A stretch of 8,718 bases of DNA from Pseudomonadota bacterium (GTDB lineage Bacteria > Pseudomonadota > Gammaproteobacteria > Pseudomonadales > Pseudohongiellaceae), in contig JADFOC010000076.1 of the NCBI GenBank assembly GCA_022563075.1, positions 1-8,718 on the forward strand, written 5' to 3'. How positions within the stretch are numbered: position 1 is the first letter of the stretch; each line of letters begins with the position of its first letter. The notes beneath the pieces were generated by a model that ran no database searches, was not told the DNA's origin, and saw only the letters and a list, made by a program, of their open reading frames with translations. The position numbers were made by a program, and so were the translations under genes. Shown one piece after another: positions 7,897 through 8,718 of this stretch.

Positions 7897-7916
7897 CCTC
7901 GTAACTTGGTTAGTAT
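7888..7916 (+). promoter_or_regulatory. Candidate sigma-70 promoter for tpiA
   Basis: TTGCAA (7888-7893) and TAGTAT (7911-7916) each match the consensus at 4 of 6 positions and are exactly 17 bp apart. Transcription would start near 7923 and give a leader of about 56 nt. That leader contains the inverted repeat AGCCCT (7934-7939) / AGGGCT (7956-7961). It is plausible because the 106-bp glmM-tpiA spacer is long for this cluster, but unproven. Confidence 0.33.
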
Positions 7917-7978
7917 TGGCGCCCGTTTTCTCCAGCCCTCTGGTTTAAAGATGGTAGGGCTTCAAGGTTGATTTAAGC

Positions 7979-8718
7979 ATGCGGCGAAATCTGGTTGTTG
8001 GCAATTGGAAGATGCATGGGTCCAGGGAACAGGTTATCCAGCTATTGCAAGGCATTGAAGCGGGTAGCGCGGAATTATCGACAGGCGTTGAAATTGGTGT
8101 TTGTCCACCCCATATACATATAGATCTGGCAGCGGAATTGTTGAAGTCGGGATCCATTAAGTTGGGCGCCCAAAACGTATACAGTAAACCAGAAGGGGCG
8201 TTTACCGGTGAGATTTCTGCTGCAATGCTGGCCGAATACGGTGTCGTTTACGTTATCGTCGGTCATTCGGAAAGGCGTGCAATTTTTAGTGAAACCGATC
8301 GGCAGGTGGCTCTGAAGTTCCAGGCTGCTCAGACCAGCAAATTGATTCCGATACTCTGTGTTGGTGAATCGCTTGAGCAAAGACAGAACGGATTAACCGA
8401 TAAGATAGTGCTGAGTCAGCTGAATGCAGTGATCGAAGTGGCCGGAGTCGAGGCGCTGCAGCGAGCGGTAATCGCCTACGAGCCGCTGTGGGCGATTGGT
8501 ACTGGTCAGACTGCGACTCCGGAACAGGCTCAACAGGTACATCAGCTATTGCGTGGACATCTGCGTCAGCTGGATCGAGAATTGGCTGACGTGATACGAA
8601 TTATTTATGTCGGCAGCGTAAAAAGCGCCAACGCGAAAGATCTATTCAGTCAAGCCGATATTGATGGAGGCCTGATAGGCGGCGCCTCGTTGCAGGCCGA
8701 AGAGTTTATATCCATTTG
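7979..8718 (+). CDS. tpiA: Triosephosphate isomerase, 3' end cut by window
   Basis: TpiA interconverts dihydroxyacetone phosphate and glyceraldehyde-3-phosphate in glycolysis and gluconeogenesis. The visible frame gives 246 complete codons from ATG 7979 to the right edge with no stop; the family is ~250 residues, so only a few are missing. Catalytic residues are present: N9 and K11 (GNWKMHGS), H96 (VGHSERR) and E168 (AYEPLWAIGTG, followed by the flexible lid). The phosphate-binding GGLIGGASL is at 230-238. The loop-7 motif, normally YGGSV, reads YVGSV (210-214), with valine replacing a near-invariant glycine. The start aligns with Pseudomonas-like TpiA (MRRxLVxGNWKMHG). The ribosome site is weak: AAGG at 7964-7967 is 11 bases upstream. 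secG would be expected next, by analogy with Pseudomonas. Confidence 0.97.
   Translation, partial: MRRNLVVGNWKMHGSREQVIQLLQGIEAGSAELSTGVEIGVCPPHIHIDLAAELLKSGSIKLGAQNVYSKPEGAFTGEISAAMLAEYGVVYVIVGHSERRAIFSETDRQVALKFQAAQTSKLIPILCVGESLEQRQNGLTDKIVLSQLNAVIEVAGVEALQRAVIAYEPLWAIGTGQTATPEQAQQVHQLLRGHLRQLDRELADVIRIIYVGSVKSANAKDLFSQADIDGGLIGGASLQAEEFISI

Noticed and set aside
7934..7961. Inverted repeat AGCCCT/AGGGCT as a glmM terminator
   Set aside because: The stem is 6 bp with a 16-nt loop and no following T-run, so it is too weak to call a terminator.
7951..7971. Six-codon leader ORF (ATG to TGA) just before tpiA
   Set aside because: It has a plausible position but only AAAG adjoining its ATG, no regulatory codon pattern, and ORFs this short are expected by chance.
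1..8718. Mobile element, CRISPR, toxin-antitoxin or defence genes
   Set aside because: No transposase, integrase, terminal repeats, regularly spaced repeats or unassigned ORF of credible length occurs; all coding space is taken by conserved core genes in their usual order.

Overview
The window is a contiguous stretch of core chromosome from a gammaproteobacterium outside the enteric group. The evidence is gene order plus protein similarity recalled from known family members; no search was run. From left to right it holds the 3' part of carB, greA, yhbY on the opposite strand, rlmE (ftsJ/rrmJ), ftsH, folP, glmM and the 5' part of tpiA. The block greA - yhbY(rev) - rlmE - ftsH - folP - glmM is shared by E. 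coli and Pseudomonas. Having carB immediately before greA and tpiA immediately after glmM is the Pseudomonas-type arrangement and is not found in E. coli. Base composition looks even and near 50% GC by eye. I see no tRNA, rRNA, insertion sequence, phage gene, CRISPR array or other sign of transfer.

Layout. carB (1-1938) is cut by the left edge and lacks about its first 430 residues. greA (2000-2476) follows after 61 bp. greA converges on yhbY (2498-2809, minus), with a small AT-rich inverted repeat between them. yhbY and rlmE (2899-3525) diverge from an 89-bp spacer that carries an extended -10 element for yhbY. A 138-bp leader separates rlmE from ftsH (3664-5604), which I start at a TTG behind a GGGGGA ribosome binding site. 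folP (5640-6503) and glmM (6511-7872) follow with gaps of 35 and 7 bp, so ftsH-folP-glmM is probably one transcription unit. A 106-bp spacer with a perfect 12-bp palindrome and a possible promoter precedes tpiA (7979 to the right edge), which lacks only its last few residues. No gene-free stretch exceeds 300 bases.

How the genes fit together. CarB makes carbamoyl phosphate for pyrimidines and arginine. GreA rescues backtracked RNA polymerase. YhbY and RlmE act on the large ribosomal subunit. FtsH is the membrane AAA protease. FolP is the sulfonamide-target step of folate synthesis, GlmM feeds UDP-GlcNAc synthesis for peptidoglycan and LPS, and TpiA is a central glycolytic enzyme. This is a growth and housekeeping cluster. 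I found no new multi-gene system.

The points most worth a second look are small. They are unusual residues at normally invariant motif positions in FtsH, GlmM, TpiA and YhbY, a 13-A tract in the ftsH coding sequence, a possible anti-Shine-Dalgarno pairing in the ftsH leader, and the palindrome before tpiA.
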